A stretch of 64,000 nt of DNA from Fimbriimonas ginsengisoli (GTDB lineage: Bacteria; Armatimonadota; Fimbriimonadia; Fimbriimonadales; Fimbriimonadaceae): assembly GCA_016179045.1 (NCBI GenBank), contig JACOSL010000006.1:1-64000 (forward strand). Reading direction: 5' to 3'. Below the pieces are notes generated by a model. It saw nothing but the letters and a program-made list of their open reading frames with translations. It searched no databases and was not told the origin of the DNA. Shown here in pieces: positions 1 to 8,569 of this stretch. Positions within the stretch are counted from its first letter, which is position 1, and each line of letters begins with the position of its first letter. The position numbers were made by a program, and so were the translations under genes.

Positions 1-30
1 CTTCGATGACGCGGGCGAGGCGCAGCAATT

Positions 31-80
31 CCTCCGCCTGCGGCGGAGTACCACCCCCCGGCTTCGCCGACCCCCGCCGT
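31..80. repeat. dispersed GC-rich palindromic repeat, copy 1
   Basis: About 50 bp beginning CCTCCGCCTG-CGGCGGAG, an inverted repeat, followed by CCACCCCCCG, GCTTCG and ACCCCCGCCGT. The same order of blocks with only one- or two-base differences recurs at 24136-24188. It lies in the gene-free first 340 bases. The rest of that stretch (about 100-300) holds short inverted repeats such as GGACGCCAT-CC-ATGGCGTCC (159-178) but no convincing gene. Confidence 0.7.
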
Positions 81-340
81 GAGGCAGGGGTGTTTCATTT
101 TCTTCGGGTCGCTCACGCCCTCCGGGCGCTCGCTCGCCGCTTCTCTTCGGACGCCATCCATGGCGTCCACCAGACTGCTCGGACGCGACTCCAACAGACC
201 GTGCGCCTGGCGCGCCTCCCGTCTCGCATCCCAATGACGCCTCGCCCTGCGGTCAGCCGAGGCATGGACCGCGCATGCCAGGCTCGACACCGCTGAAGTA
301 AACTCACCGCTCCTTCCCCGCTGGGCAGGATCCCATCCCC

Positions 341-796
341 ATGGCACAAACCGAGTTCGAAGGCGTCGTGCTGAAGAGCCTCAAGCCCCACACCGACCCG
401 CGCGGCTGGCTCATCGAGCTGTTTCGGGACGACGAGCTTCCCGAGGGCTTCGAGCCCACGATGGGCTACGTGAGCACCACCCGCCCCGGCGTCGCCCGCG
501 GTCCCCATGAGCACAGCGACCAGACCGACCTATTCGTGTTCCTCTCGGGCGCCTTCGAGCTCCATTTGTGGGAGAACCGGCCCGGACTGCCGGAGCGCCA
601 CGAGGTGCATCGCGTGGGCGTCGATGATCCCACCTTCGTGACAGTGCCGCCCGGCGTGGTTCACGCCTACCGAAACGCAGGCGATGCCGATGCCTTCGTG
701 CTCAACTTCCCTAACCGCCTGTACGCTGGCTGGGGTCGCAAAGAGCCGGTGGATGAGATTCGGCATGAGGACATCGATTCGAGGTTCAAGCTTTGA
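341..796 (+). CDS. dTDP-4-dehydrorhamnose 3,5-epimerase-like cupin protein
   Basis: A 151-residue protein of the RmlC/WxcM-type sugar-epimerase cupin family. The N-terminal stretch with DPRGWLIELFR, then PGVARGPHEHSDQTDLF and the late VPPGVVHAYRN fit the RmlC barrel, where the His in RGPHEH corresponds to the conserved catalytic region. It is slightly short compared with classical RmlC (about 180 residues), so it may epimerise a related nucleotide sugar. The stop codon overlaps the TTG start of the 4,6-dehydratase gene (TTGA), so the two are translationally coupled in a dTDP-deoxysugar pathway. Exact substrate is not shown by sequence. Confidence 0.8.
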   Translation: MAQTEFEGVVLKSLKPHTDPRGWLIELFRDDELPEGFEPTMGYVSTTRPGVARGPHEHSDQTDLFVFLSGAFELHLWENRPGLPERHEVHRVGVDDPTFVTVPPGVVHAYRNAGDADAFVLNFPNRLYAGWGRKEPVDEIRHEDIDSRFKL

Positions 797-1821
797 ATCT
801 GCTCGTCTGCGGCGGGGCAGGCTTCATCGGCTCGAACTTCGTGCGTTTGATGCTGGAGAGGGAGCCGGGTTGCCGGATCGCGATCCTCGACGCTCTCACC
901 TACGCGGGCAACATGACGACCATCGCGGACGTGCTCGCCGACCCTAGATGCCGCTTCACCCATGGCCAGATCCAGGACGCTCACACGGTCGCGGAGTTAG
1001 TGAAGGCCAAGAAGATCACCCACATCGTGAACTTCGCCGCCGAGACCCACAACGACCGATCTCTCCTGGAATCGGGCTCGTTCATCCAGACCGACGTGTT
1101 CGGCGTGCATGTGCTGCTCGAGGCCACGCGCAAGTTCGGCTTGGAGCGCCTGGTGCACGTGAGCACCGACGAGGTGTACGGCTCCATCGCGGAAGGGCGC
1201 TTCACCGAGCAAAGCCCGCTCGAACCCAATACGCCGTATAGCGCCAGCAAGGCGGGTGGCGATCTTCAGGCCCGCGCCCACTTTGTCTCGTTCGGCACAC
1301 CTGTGATCGTGACGCGCGGGGGCAACAACTACGGGCCGTTCCAGTACCCGGAAAAGCTCATTCCGTTCTTCGTGACCCGCCTGATGGACGGCAAGAAGGT
1401 GCCGCTCTACGGCGATGGCAGCCAGGTGCGCGAGTGGATTCACGTGATGGACCACTGCGAGGGGATCGAGAAGGTGCTGCGCAAGGGCGAGCCGGGGCAG
1501 GTTTACAACATCGGAGACGACAACGAGCGCGCCAACCACGAGGTGGTGCGGATTCTCTTGGAGGAAACGGGGCGCGATGCGGCGCTCGTCAAGAGCATCC
1601 CCGACCCCAGGCGAGGCGCCCACGACAAGCGCTATTCGATGGCTTGCGACCGGGTCCGGGCGCTCGGCTGGATGCCGCGGCGCTCTTTCCACGAGCATCT
1701 CAGAGAGACGGTGCGCTGGTACCGGGAGCACGAGGCCTGGTGGCGCCCGATCGCCGAGAGCGAGGCTTATGAGAGCTTCGTGAAGGCCTTCTACGGCCCT
1801 AGCCTGGGCGAGGACTTGTAG
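793..1821 (+). CDS. rfbB: dTDP-glucose 4,6-dehydratase-like NAD-dependent enzyme
   Basis: A 342-residue extended short-chain dehydrogenase. The N-terminal Rossmann motif GGAGFIGSNF, the STDEVYGS segment and the YSASKAGGD motif (catalytic Tyr-xxx-Lys) are all present, as is the family segment RGGNNYGPFQYPEKLIPFF. It is expected to convert dTDP-glucose to the 4-keto-6-deoxy intermediate for surface polysaccharide. The start is TTG, overlapping the stop of the preceding epimerase gene. RmlA and RmlD are not in the visible sequence and may lie outside the window or be used by a different branch of the pathway. Confidence 0.88.
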   Translation: MNLLVCGGAGFIGSNFVRLMLEREPGCRIAILDALTYAGNMTTIADVLADPRCRFTHGQIQDAHTVAELVKAKKITHIVNFAAETHNDRSLLESGSFIQTDVFGVHVLLEATRKFGLERLVHVSTDEVYGSIAEGRFTEQSPLEPNTPYSASKAGGDLQARAHFVSFGTPVIVTRGGNNYGPFQYPEKLIPFFVTRLMDGKKVPLYGDGSQVREWIHVMDHCEGIEKVLRKGEPGQVYNIGDDNERANHEVVRILLEETGRDAALVKSIPDPRRGAHDKRYSMACDRVRALGWMPRRSFHEHLRETVRWYREHEAWWRPIAESEAYESFVKAFYGPSLGEDL

Positions 1822-1848
1822 TTCCGGTGCATCCGCCCCATCGATTCG

Positions 1849-2192
1849 TTACGGGCCGGCCTCTGGCAGCAACGCGAGCGTATCCGCGATCAAGCTCGGT
1901 AACCAGCGCTCAATGATTGCAACCACCCGCTCGGTTCGGATGACATCGTAACCGTGGGCCAAGAGGTTTCTGAATCCAATTATCTCTCTGGCACCTGAGA
2001 TGTGCTCTAGGATCTCAGGCTCTTGCTCACGTATCCGCCAAGAACCTCTCCGATGATCTCAAACAGGCGCTCGATGGGAAGAGCTTCGAGCCTGGACTCT
2101 CGATACAAATCGCCGGTTGGCCCGCCAATTTCAACGATCTCTCGAGCTGCCGCGAGCAAATCCGCAAGGTATCGGCGAGTCTCAGGCCGCAT
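1849..2192 (-). pseudogene. HEPN-domain (DUF86-type) ribonuclease toxin partner, frameshifted
   Basis: The first part reads MRPETRRYLADLLAAAREIV through IERLFEIIGEVLG, a typical HEPN/DUF86 N-terminus, then runs out of frame to a stop at about 2007. Moving by one base near 2030 restores REQEPEILEHISGAREIIGF, RNLLAHGYDVIRTERV and a plausible C-terminus ending at 1849. The RNLLAH block is the Rx4H catalytic motif of HEPN RNases and lies after the shift. Total length (344 nt) is one short of a multiple of three. The ATG overlaps the end of the upstream nucleotidyltransferase gene by 11 nt, the usual HEPN/MNT arrangement. It is either inactivated or a base was lost in assembly. Confidence 0.75.
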
Positions 2193-2502
2193 ACCACTCC
2201 ACCGCCTCTGAATCGACGATCTGCCTAAACCAGGGCCTGGTACCGGGATGGAACTCAATGAGGTCAACGCGACGCGACAGAAGAGCCTCCAAGTCGACGA
2301 GCAAGCCGAACTGCTGCTTGAACAGATCGATGTCCGGCGGTGGCGGGGGGCCAAATTCGGCGAGGAAGTCGAAGTCGCTCGTATCGGGGTTCCAGTCGGG
2401 CCTCGTCGCGCTGCCAAAAACGCGAAGCCGCGTCACGCAGTACCTGCGGCAAAGCTCTACTATCTCCGATCGGTGAGACTCGAGCACCTCGAGGGCGGTC
2501 AT
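2182..2502 (-). CDS. MNT-type nucleotidyltransferase, antitoxin partner of HEPN
   Basis: A 106-residue minimal nucleotidyltransferase. The motif GSATRPDWNPDTSDFDFL contains the GS and the two metal-binding acidic residues (DFD) of the pol-beta fold, with a later RVDLIEF third acidic strand. In studied HEPN/MNT modules such proteins AMPylate or otherwise neutralise the HEPN RNase. The ATG at 2502 (MTALEVLESHRSEIVE) was chosen because it gives the normal family N-terminus; an upstream in-frame extension looks non-coding. The downstream HEPN gene overlaps it by 11 nt. Because the HEPN frame is broken, this protein may be an orphan antitoxin. Confidence 0.8.
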   Translation of the reverse strand: MTALEVLESHRSEIVELCRRYCVTRLRVFGSATRPDWNPDTSDFDFLAEFGPPPPPDIDLFKQQFGLLVDLEALLSRRVDLIEFHPGTRPWFRQIVDSEAVEWYAA

Positions 2503-2555
2503 GCTGCAATTGTGACCCACCGTATCCGATGGAGATGGCTTCCCGGGCGAACCCA

Positions 2556-3314
2556 TCAACCCATCCGCTCGCTCGCGATCCTTAGACCGTCGAGCGTGAG
2601 CGTCGGCTCGAACCGTTCGATCATGGCGCAAAGCCCCTCGAACAACCCCGAAAGCCCGCCGGTGCCGATCACGGTGGCACCGCCCAGTTCCTTGGATATC
2701 CGAGCGGCCAGGGCATCGACCGCTCCCGCATAGCCCAGCAAGAGACCGGCCTGCAGGCTCTCAACCGTGTTGCGACCGACCGCCCGATCCGGCGCCTTGA
2801 ATTCGATCTGCGGCAGCTTCGCAGTGCGAGCGGCCAGCGCCTGGCTCGAAACCATTAGCCCGGGCATTATCGCCCCGCCCACGTAGCGCCCCTTGGCGTC
2901 GATCGCGTCGAAAGTGGTCGCGGTGCCGAAATCGGCCACCACGACCGGCGGCTTGACCAGCGCCAAGGCCCCGAGCGCATTGGCGATCCGATCCGCGCCC
3001 ACCGCGGCGGGCGGCTCGTAGCACACGTCGATGCCAACCTGATCCCCGCTGGTCAAGAATCGGGCCTGCACACCCAGCCACCGCGAAGAAAGGAGCGAGA
3101 GGGTCTGGTTCATTTGGGGCACGACAGAGGCAACGGCGACCGCATCCACGTGCCACTCCAAGCTGGAGAGCTCGAACAATCCCCGCAGCCACACCGCAAG
3201 CTGATCCTCGGTCTCTTCTGGGGCGGTCGCGCGACGCCATACGCCGGCCCAGCGATGATCGTCCCAAACGCCGTAGACGCTGTTCGTGTTTCCGACATCG
3301 ATCGCAAGCAGCAT
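2556..3314 (-). CDS. coaX: type III pantothenate kinase
   Basis: A 252-residue acetate-kinase-superfamily kinase that phosphorylates pantothenate, the first step of coenzyme A synthesis. The start MLLAIDVGNTNSVYGVW is the phosphate-1 motif, GADRIANALGA is the CoaX signature, and ADFGTATTFDAI is the phosphate-2 motif. An ATG 8 nt downstream of the glmM stop gives the standard N-terminus, so the gene is probably co-transcribed with grpE and glmM. Length is typical for the family. The HEPN/MNT pair follows on the same strand after about 50 nt. Confidence 0.95.
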   Translation of the reverse strand: MLLAIDVGNTNSVYGVWDDHRWAGVWRRATAPEETEDQLAVWLRGLFELSSLEWHVDAVAVASVVPQMNQTLSLLSSRWLGVQARFLTSGDQVGIDVCYEPPAAVGADRIANALGALALVKPPVVVADFGTATTFDAIDAKGRYVGGAIMPGLMVSSQALAARTAKLPQIEFKAPDRAVGRNTVESLQAGLLLGYAGAVDALAARISKELGGATVIGTGGLSGLFEGLCAMIERFEPTLTLDGLRIASERMG

Positions 3315-3322
3315 GGCCGTGC

Positions 3323-4705
3323 CTATTCTCCCAGCGAGTGGGTGAGGTCCACCCGGCTGTATACCTTCGCGCCGATCTCGTCCGTCATCGCCGCCACGAT
3401 CCGCTGGGCTACCTCGTCTCGAAGCGCGCCGTCGCGCGCCTCGACCATGACCCGCACCATGGGTTGGGTACCGCTCGCTCGCACGACCAGACGCCCGCCA
3501 GTTCCTAGAGCCGCTCGGCCCTCCTCCAGGGCGGCGCACACCGCACGGCCTTGATCCCATCCGGCAAGAGCCGATACATGAACGTTGACCAACAGCTGCG
3601 GCCAGGCCCCGTAGGCGTCGATGAACGTGGACGCCGGGCAGCCCGCCTGCCTCAAGACGCCCAAGAACTCGAGCATCGTGACGAGGCCATCGCCGGTCGG
3701 CCCGTGGTGGGGGAACACGATGTGCCCGCTCTGCTCGCCCCCGATCTGTGCACCGGTTTCGTCTAGCTTTTGCGACACATACTTGTCGCCAACCGGCGTA
3801 CGTTCGAGGCCAATGCCGTTGCTCCGGAGGTATTCCTCAAATCCGCCGTTGCTCATCACGGTGCCGACGACCGTTGGTGGGTGAAGGCCGCCGTCGCGCT
3901 GACGGTGGGTGGCCCAAACTCCCATAGTTCGATCGCCGTTGATGAGGCGTCCCGTCTCGTCGCTGAAAACTGCCCTGTCAGCGTCGCCATCGAAAGCCAC
4001 CCCGACGTCGCTCCCGCTCGCGACCGTCGATTGCTGGATGACATGGGGCTTGGTCGCGCCGCCCTCGGCGTTGATGTTCATCCCATCGGGGGTCACGCCT
4101 ATTGGCGAAACGATCGCCCCTAAAGCGCGCAGCACTCGAGGAGCCAACTCATGTGCCGCCCCATGGGCGGCGTCGACCGCCACCTTTAGACCGGCTAGGC
4201 CCTCGGGAACGATGCCGAGGAGAAACGCCATATAGGCTTCGATCAGCTCGGTATCGGGGTGCAGATATCCCACGTCCGCGCCGGAAAAGCGGTCTGCCGG
4301 CACAGCGCCGAGGAGGGCCTCGATGAGGAGCTCCGCCTCGTCCGACAGCTTTCGTCCGTCGTGGCCGAGGAACTTGATGCCGTTGTCGGGGGCAGGGTTA
4401 TGGCTGGCCGAGATCACGACGCCCAGTCCAAATTCGCCTGTCCGCGCTGCGAACGACACCGTAGGCGTGGGCACGACCCCGAGGGTGGCGACCTCGATGC
4501 CGGCGCTGCAAAGCCCGGAGGCGAGGGCAGCGCCAAGCATCGGGCCGCTACGTCGGGTGTCGCGTCCGATGACCGCTCGCCGGGTCAGGCCTTGCTCGCG
4601 CATCCACCGGCCCGCCGCCATCCCGAGGGATAGAGCCAACTCGGGAGTAATCGTCTCATTGGCGACGCCTCGCACGCCGTCGGTGCCGAAGAGGCGACGG
4701 CTCAC
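3323..4705 (-). CDS. glmM: phosphoglucosamine mutase
   Basis: A 460-residue alpha-D-phosphohexomutase that interconverts glucosamine-6-phosphate and glucosamine-1-phosphate on the way to UDP-GlcNAc for peptidoglycan. It begins MSRRLFGTDGVRGVANE, as GlmM proteins do. The phosphoserine loop is VISASHNPAPDNGIKF, the metal-binding loop is AFDGDADRAVF, and the sugar-binding loop GGEQSGHIVF is present. The phosphate-binding loop reads RASGTQPMVRVM, with Gln where most GlmM have Glu. The start overlaps the grpE stop by 4 nt, indicating coupled translation. Confidence 0.96.
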   Translation of the reverse strand: MSRRLFGTDGVRGVANETITPELALSLGMAAGRWMREQGLTRRAVIGRDTRRSGPMLGAALASGLCSAGIEVATLGVVPTPTVSFAARTGEFGLGVVISASHNPAPDNGIKFLGHDGRKLSDEAELLIEALLGAVPADRFSGADVGYLHPDTELIEAYMAFLLGIVPEGLAGLKVAVDAAHGAAHELAPRVLRALGAIVSPIGVTPDGMNINAEGGATKPHVIQQSTVASGSDVGVAFDGDADRAVFSDETGRLINGDRTMGVWATHRQRDGGLHPPTVVGTVMSNGGFEEYLRSNGIGLERTPVGDKYVSQKLDETGAQIGGEQSGHIVFPHHGPTGDGLVTMLEFLGVLRQAGCPASTFIDAYGAWPQLLVNVHVSALAGWDQGRAVCAALEEGRAALGTGGRLVVRASGTQPMVRVMVEARDGALRDEVAQRIVAAMTDEIGAKVYSRVDLTHSLGE

Positions 4706-5214
4706 GGCTTCCTCGAAACCTTCACCCGGGACGGGCGCAGAACCCGCCCGCCCAGCCGATACCCCGCCTCGAGCTCCTTGATGATCGTCCCTTCCGGCTC
4801 TTCGCTCGGCTCGGCGGCGATCGCCTCGTGCAAATCGGGATCGAAGGGATGGCCCTCGGCGCTAATGCGGCGAAGGTGGTTCGCCTCGAGCGCGCCCCGA
4901 AGCTGGCGCTCGACCGCGCGGATGCCGTCCAGCACCGATTCCATGGGCGCGCCCTCCTCGCATGCGGCGATTGTGCGCTCGAAATTATCGAGGACGGGCA
5001 AGAGTTGGGTCACGAGTTTTTCGGTTGCCAGAAGCCTGTATTGCTCGCTCTCTTGCTGCACGCGCTTGCGGAAGTTCTGGAACTCAGCCATCGTGCGCAA
5101 AAGCTGGTCCCGGAGACCCTTGGCCTCAGCTTCAAGCACCTCGAGAGGGGTCGGAACGGCCTGCACCGGCGCGGATTCGGGCTCAGCCGGTGGTTTCGGT
5201 GCGTGCTTGGGCAA
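4702..5214 (-). CDS. grpE: nucleotide exchange factor GrpE
   Basis: A 170-residue cochaperone that releases ADP from DnaK. Residues about 25-80 form the long helix (LRDQLLRTMAEFQNFRKRVQQE is the family signature region), and the C-terminal beta domain contains GHPFDPDLHEAI and the GYRLGGRVLRPSRVKVS motif. The N-terminus is proline- and alanine-rich, as is common. No dnaK or dnaJ is nearby; instead grpE sits between an EamA transporter and glmM. Its first 32 nt overlap the end of the upstream transporter gene in another frame. Confidence 0.95.
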   Translation of the reverse strand: MPKHAPKPPAEPESAPVQAVPTPLEVLEAEAKGLRDQLLRTMAEFQNFRKRVQQESEQYRLLATEKLVTQLLPVLDNFERTIAACEEGAPMESVLDGIRAVERQLRGALEANHLRRISAEGHPFDPDLHEAIAAEPSEEPEGTIIKELEAGYRLGGRVLRPSRVKVSRKP

Positions 5215-6163
5215 GGCGAGCTCGATCCTCCTCGAAGGAGCCTGAGTTTACCTTCGACGGAGGTTCTCCGATCCCTTGTGCGGCATCGCGGCGACCCATG
5301 GCAAGGGCCACCCCCGCGAGGGTCAGCGCCATCCCGAGTCCTTGAGTCAAGGTCATCGTCGAGCCGATGCACAACCAACCAAACACGACCGCCAGCGGAG
5401 GCACGAAATACTGGTAAAGCATCGCTCGTCCCGCCCCGAGTGCCTGAACTCCCGCCGAGAACCCGACGAACCCGAGCGCGCCCGCGCCCGCCGCCACGTA
5501 GATGAAGAGGAGCCAGTCTGTCAAGCTGAGTTGAGCCCAGTTCACGGCGAGGGCGGGCGCAAGCCCGTATGGAATGGCGGCAACGAACGCCCCGGGCATC
5601 GCAAGGGTAAGCAGCTGCACGGGGTCGTATCGCTTGAGCAAGGACCGCGCGGCCACGGTGCTCAGGGCCCAGAGGGCGGCCGAACCGAGCACGAGCAGGT
5701 TGCCGATGAGCCTGCCATGGCCTGCTTGGGCGCCTGCGAGCTGCACGATCGCGACGCCGCCAAAGGCCACGCCCGCACCCAACAGCCAACGCAAAGTCAG
5801 TCGCTCCTGGCCCGCGAAGGCGGCGAACAGGCCCGTAAAGATGGTCGCGGTCGCTAAAGTGATCGAGCCCTCCGCCACCGTGGTCAGCTTCAACCCCTCG
5901 AAGAACACAACCAAATACAGCCCCATCATCAGGAACCCGAGGAAGCCGATCCTCAGCCCATCGCCGCGGCCAACCTTCAAGGGCACCGAGCGCACGCGGC
6001 AGATCGCGAGTAAGCAGAGGTACATCGCCAACGATCGAGTGAGCACCAGGGCGGCGGGCGTCACATGGGCCAACAGGATCTTGAGGGCAACGAAATTGAA
6101 GCCCCAAGACACGACCGTGGCCGCAAGGGGTAGATTGAACGCGGCAACCCGGGGCCCAGGCAT
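5183..6163 (-). CDS. EamA/DMT-family transporter
   Basis: A 326-residue membrane protein with about ten hydrophobic segments in two EamA repeats (the first up to about residue 145, the second about 150-285), typical of drug/metabolite transporters of the 10-TMS DMT superfamily. The motif pattern PLAATVVSWGFNFVALK at the start and RAMLYQYFVPPLAVVFGWL in the second half fit the family. The C-terminal tail (about 30 residues) is charged and overlaps the grpE start by 32 nt. The substrate cannot be inferred. It starts the minus-strand run leading to grpE-glmM-coaX. Confidence 0.88.
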   Translation of the reverse strand: MPGPRVAAFNLPLAATVVSWGFNFVALKILLAHVTPAALVLTRSLAMYLCLLAICRVRSVPLKVGRGDGLRIGFLGFLMMGLYLVVFFEGLKLTTVAEGSITLATATIFTGLFAAFAGQERLTLRWLLGAGVAFGGVAIVQLAGAQAGHGRLIGNLLVLGSAALWALSTVAARSLLKRYDPVQLLTLAMPGAFVAAIPYGLAPALAVNWAQLSLTDWLLFIYVAAGAGALGFVGFSAGVQALGAGRAMLYQYFVPPLAVVFGWLCIGSTMTLTQGLGMALTLAGVALAMGRRDAAQGIGEPPSKVNSGSFEEDRARLAQARTETTG

Positions 6164-6306
6164 AAACTAGTATGGTAGACGCCAGGCTACGAGCCGGTCG
6201 AACCTGGGCACCAACGTGGAGCGGAAGGAAGATTCGTCGCTAACACCGCCGGTTTGCCGCAGAAAGCGCCGGCCGCGCCGTCAATCACAGAGGAAATAAA
6301 CCATCC

Positions 6307-7581
6307 ATGTCTTCGATGACCGACTACGCCCAGACCAACTGGGGCGCCGCTAAGAAGTTCCGGCTCATCCTGCGCGAGCAGGGCACCGTCCGTGAGATGG
6401 GCGGCGAGGACATGTCGCTCGCCGTCGGCATCGTCGACAACATCTTCATGAACGCGCTCGAGACCGGCACGAGCGACATCCACCTCCAGCCGGAACGAGA
6501 TCAGCTTCGGATTCGCTACCGACAGGACGGAGTGCTCCACGACACGGGCCAGCTCCCTCCCGAGCAAGCGCAGAACGTGCTTGCCCGCCTAAAGTTGTCC
6601 GCAGGCATGCGCATCGACGAGCAGCGCGAGCCTCAAGACGGACGCATCGACATGGAGTACATGGGCCGACGCCTGTCCGCTCGTGCCTCCTGCGTGCCCT
6701 GCCTCAACGGCGAGAAGTTCGTGATGCGTCTTCTCGACCCGACCGCGATGAAGGTCGATTTGGCCAAGCTAGGCATGCCCGAAGACGTCCTGAAGAGGTG
6801 GTCGCGCGCCATCCAAGTTCCCTACGGGCTCATCATGGTGACCGGCCCCACCGGTTCCGGCAAGACCTCGACCCTCTACGCGTCCCTGAACCAGCTGGAT
6901 TCCAAGACCCGAAACATCGTCACCGTCGAGGACCCGATCGAATACGAATTCGAGAAGAACATCGCCCAGGTGCAGGTCACCGAGCGGCTTACCTTCCCGA
7001 AGGTCATGCGCTCGTTTCTGCGGCAAGACCCCGACGTGATGATGGTGGGCGAAATGCGTGATTCCGAGTCACTCCAGATCGGGATCCAGGCGGGGCTCAC
7101 GGGCCACCTCGTGCTCACGACCATCCACACCAACAACGCGATCGAGACGATCGGACGGATGCGAGACATGGAGGCGGAGTCGTATCTGATCTCGGGCGTC
7201 ACCGTCGGCATCCTGGCGCAGCGCCTCGTGCGATTGAACTGTTCCAAGTGCCGGCATCACTACACGCCCGAGCCGGACGAGCTTGAGCAGCTTCAGGCAA
7301 CCGCCGAAGAGCTATCACACGCCAAGTGGGCAAAGGGCAAGGGTTGCCCCGAATGCCGAGGTTCGGGCTTCAAGGGGAGGCTAGGGGTGTTTGAACTTAT
7401 TCTCGGGACCCCCGACTTGCGCGCCTCCATCACCCGCGAGGACTCCTTCCCCAAGATGGTCGAAATTGCCCGCAAGCAAGGCTATCGCACCATGCTCGAG
7501 GATGGGAAGACGAAGGCGATGGCGGGCTGGACGACTGCGGATGAAGTTATCCGGGCCGTGTACACCCAATCGCTGGAGTAG
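6307..7581 (+). CDS. GspE/PulE-type secretion or type IV pilus assembly ATPase
   Basis: A 424-residue hexameric motor ATPase of the type II secretion/type IV pilus family. It has Walker A GPTGSGKT at about residue 180, the Asp box VEDPIEYEF, Walker B GEMRDSES, and the His box TTIHTNNA. A zinc-binding tetracysteine pair (CSKC at about 312 and CPEC at about 347) marks it as GspE/PilB-like rather than PilT-like. It lacks the long N-terminal MshEN domain and begins close to the TSDIHLQP N2 domain, so it is shorter than classical PilB (about 560). An AGAGGAAA Shine-Dalgarno precedes the ATG. The ilvC-like gene begins one base after its stop. Confidence 0.9.
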   Translation: MSSMTDYAQTNWGAAKKFRLILREQGTVREMGGEDMSLAVGIVDNIFMNALETGTSDIHLQPERDQLRIRYRQDGVLHDTGQLPPEQAQNVLARLKLSAGMRIDEQREPQDGRIDMEYMGRRLSARASCVPCLNGEKFVMRLLDPTAMKVDLAKLGMPEDVLKRWSRAIQVPYGLIMVTGPTGSGKTSTLYASLNQLDSKTRNIVTVEDPIEYEFEKNIAQVQVTERLTFPKVMRSFLRQDPDVMMVGEMRDSESLQIGIQAGLTGHLVLTTIHTNNAIETIGRMRDMEAESYLISGVTVGILAQRLVRLNCSKCRHHYTPEPDELEQLQATAEELSHAKWAKGKGCPECRGSGFKGRLGVFELILGTPDLRASITREDSFPKMVEIARKQGYRTMLEDGKTKAMAGWTTADEVIRAVYTQSLE

Positions 7582-7582
7582 C

Positions 7583-8569
7583 TTGCGCGAGTTCGCCGCA
7601 CACGAGATCAACCCTTCCGTTCTTGGTGGCCGGACCATCGCAGTGGTCGGCTTTGGCAACCAAGGGCACGCGCACGCACTGAATCTCCGCGACAGCGGAA
7701 TCAAACTGGTTGTAGGCTCACGCCCCGAGAGCGACGGTCGCGCGGCGGCCGTTGCTGCTGGCTTCGCCGCTTACCCGGCGGCCGAGGCGACCGAGCAGGC
7801 GGATGTGGTCATGCTCGCGCTGCCCGATCAGAAGATGCCCGCAATCTACGATGAGGATATCGCGCCTGGACTAACGGTCGGCAAGACCCTCATGTTCTGC
7901 CACGGGTTCTGCCTGCGATTTGGATTCATTCGCCCTCCCGAAGGAATCGATGTGGCGCTCGTGGCGCCCAAGGGCCCCGGTGCGACCCTGCGCGCCGATT
8001 TTCTCTCCGGGCGAGGGCTGGCGGGGCTCGTTGCCGTTCATCAAGACGCGAGCGGAGGCACTTTGCAAACCGCCCTCGCCTATGCCTGGGGCCTCGGTTG
8101 CGCCCGCGCGATGATTCTCGAGACCACGGTCGCGGAGGAAACGGAAACCGATCTGTTTGGCGAGCAGGCGGTTCTTTGCGGCGGCATCCCCGCCTTGATG
8201 AAGATGGCTTTCGAGACGCTCATTGCGGCAGGCTGCCAGCCAGAGATGGCTTATTTCGAGACCATTCACGAGGCCAAGCTGATCGTCGACCTCATCCATC
8301 GACGCGGCTTCACGGGAATGCGCGAGGCGATCAGCGACACCGCCGAATGGGGCGGCTATCTCGCCGAAGCGCGCCTCTCTACCCCCGCCCTCCGCGCCGC
8401 CATGCAGGAGATCCTCGAGCGGGTCAAGGACGGTTCCTTCGCAAACGAATGGATCGCCGAGGCAAAGTCGGGCTCTCAGCGGCTGCTCAAGGCCCGCGAG
8501 GCCGAGGGGCTGCATCCGGCCGAGCCGGTCGGGGCGGAAATCCGCTCCCGTATCTACCCGGAGGGCTGA
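7583..8569 (+). CDS. ilvC: ketol-acid reductoisomerase
   Basis: A 328-residue class I KARI, second step of branched-chain amino-acid synthesis. The NADPH loop reads VVGFGNQGHAHALNLRDSG. The catalytic block ETTVAEETETDLFGEQAVLCGG and EMAYFETIHEAKLIVDL supply the metal-binding Asp/Glu residues, and SDTAEWGGY is present. VAPKGPGATLR lacks the His usual in this segment (KGPGH). The start is TTG one base after the upstream ATPase stop; an upstream in-frame extension is an out-of-frame shadow. The other ilv genes are absent from the window. Its end overlaps the convergent PAP2-like gene by 16 nt. Confidence 0.9.
   Translation: MREFAAHEINPSVLGGRTIAVVGFGNQGHAHALNLRDSGIKLVVGSRPESDGRAAAVAAGFAAYPAAEATEQADVVMLALPDQKMPAIYDEDIAPGLTVGKTLMFCHGFCLRFGFIRPPEGIDVALVAPKGPGATLRADFLSGRGLAGLVAVHQDASGGTLQTALAYAWGLGCARAMILETTVAEETETDLFGEQAVLCGGIPALMKMAFETLIAAGCQPEMAYFETIHEAKLIVDLIHRRGFTGMREAISDTAEWGGYLAEARLSTPALRAAMQEILERVKDGSFANEWIAEAKSGSQRLLKAREAEGLHPAEPVGAEIRSRIYPEG

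Noticed and set aside
6-296. Plus-strand open frame of 96 codons at the window start
   Set aside because: It is built from the dispersed repeat and palindromic stretches, with no start context and no domain.
7391-7582. N-terminal extension of ilvC
   Set aside because: It is an out-of-frame reading inside the GspE/PilB-like gene; the KARI domain starts after the TTG at 7583.
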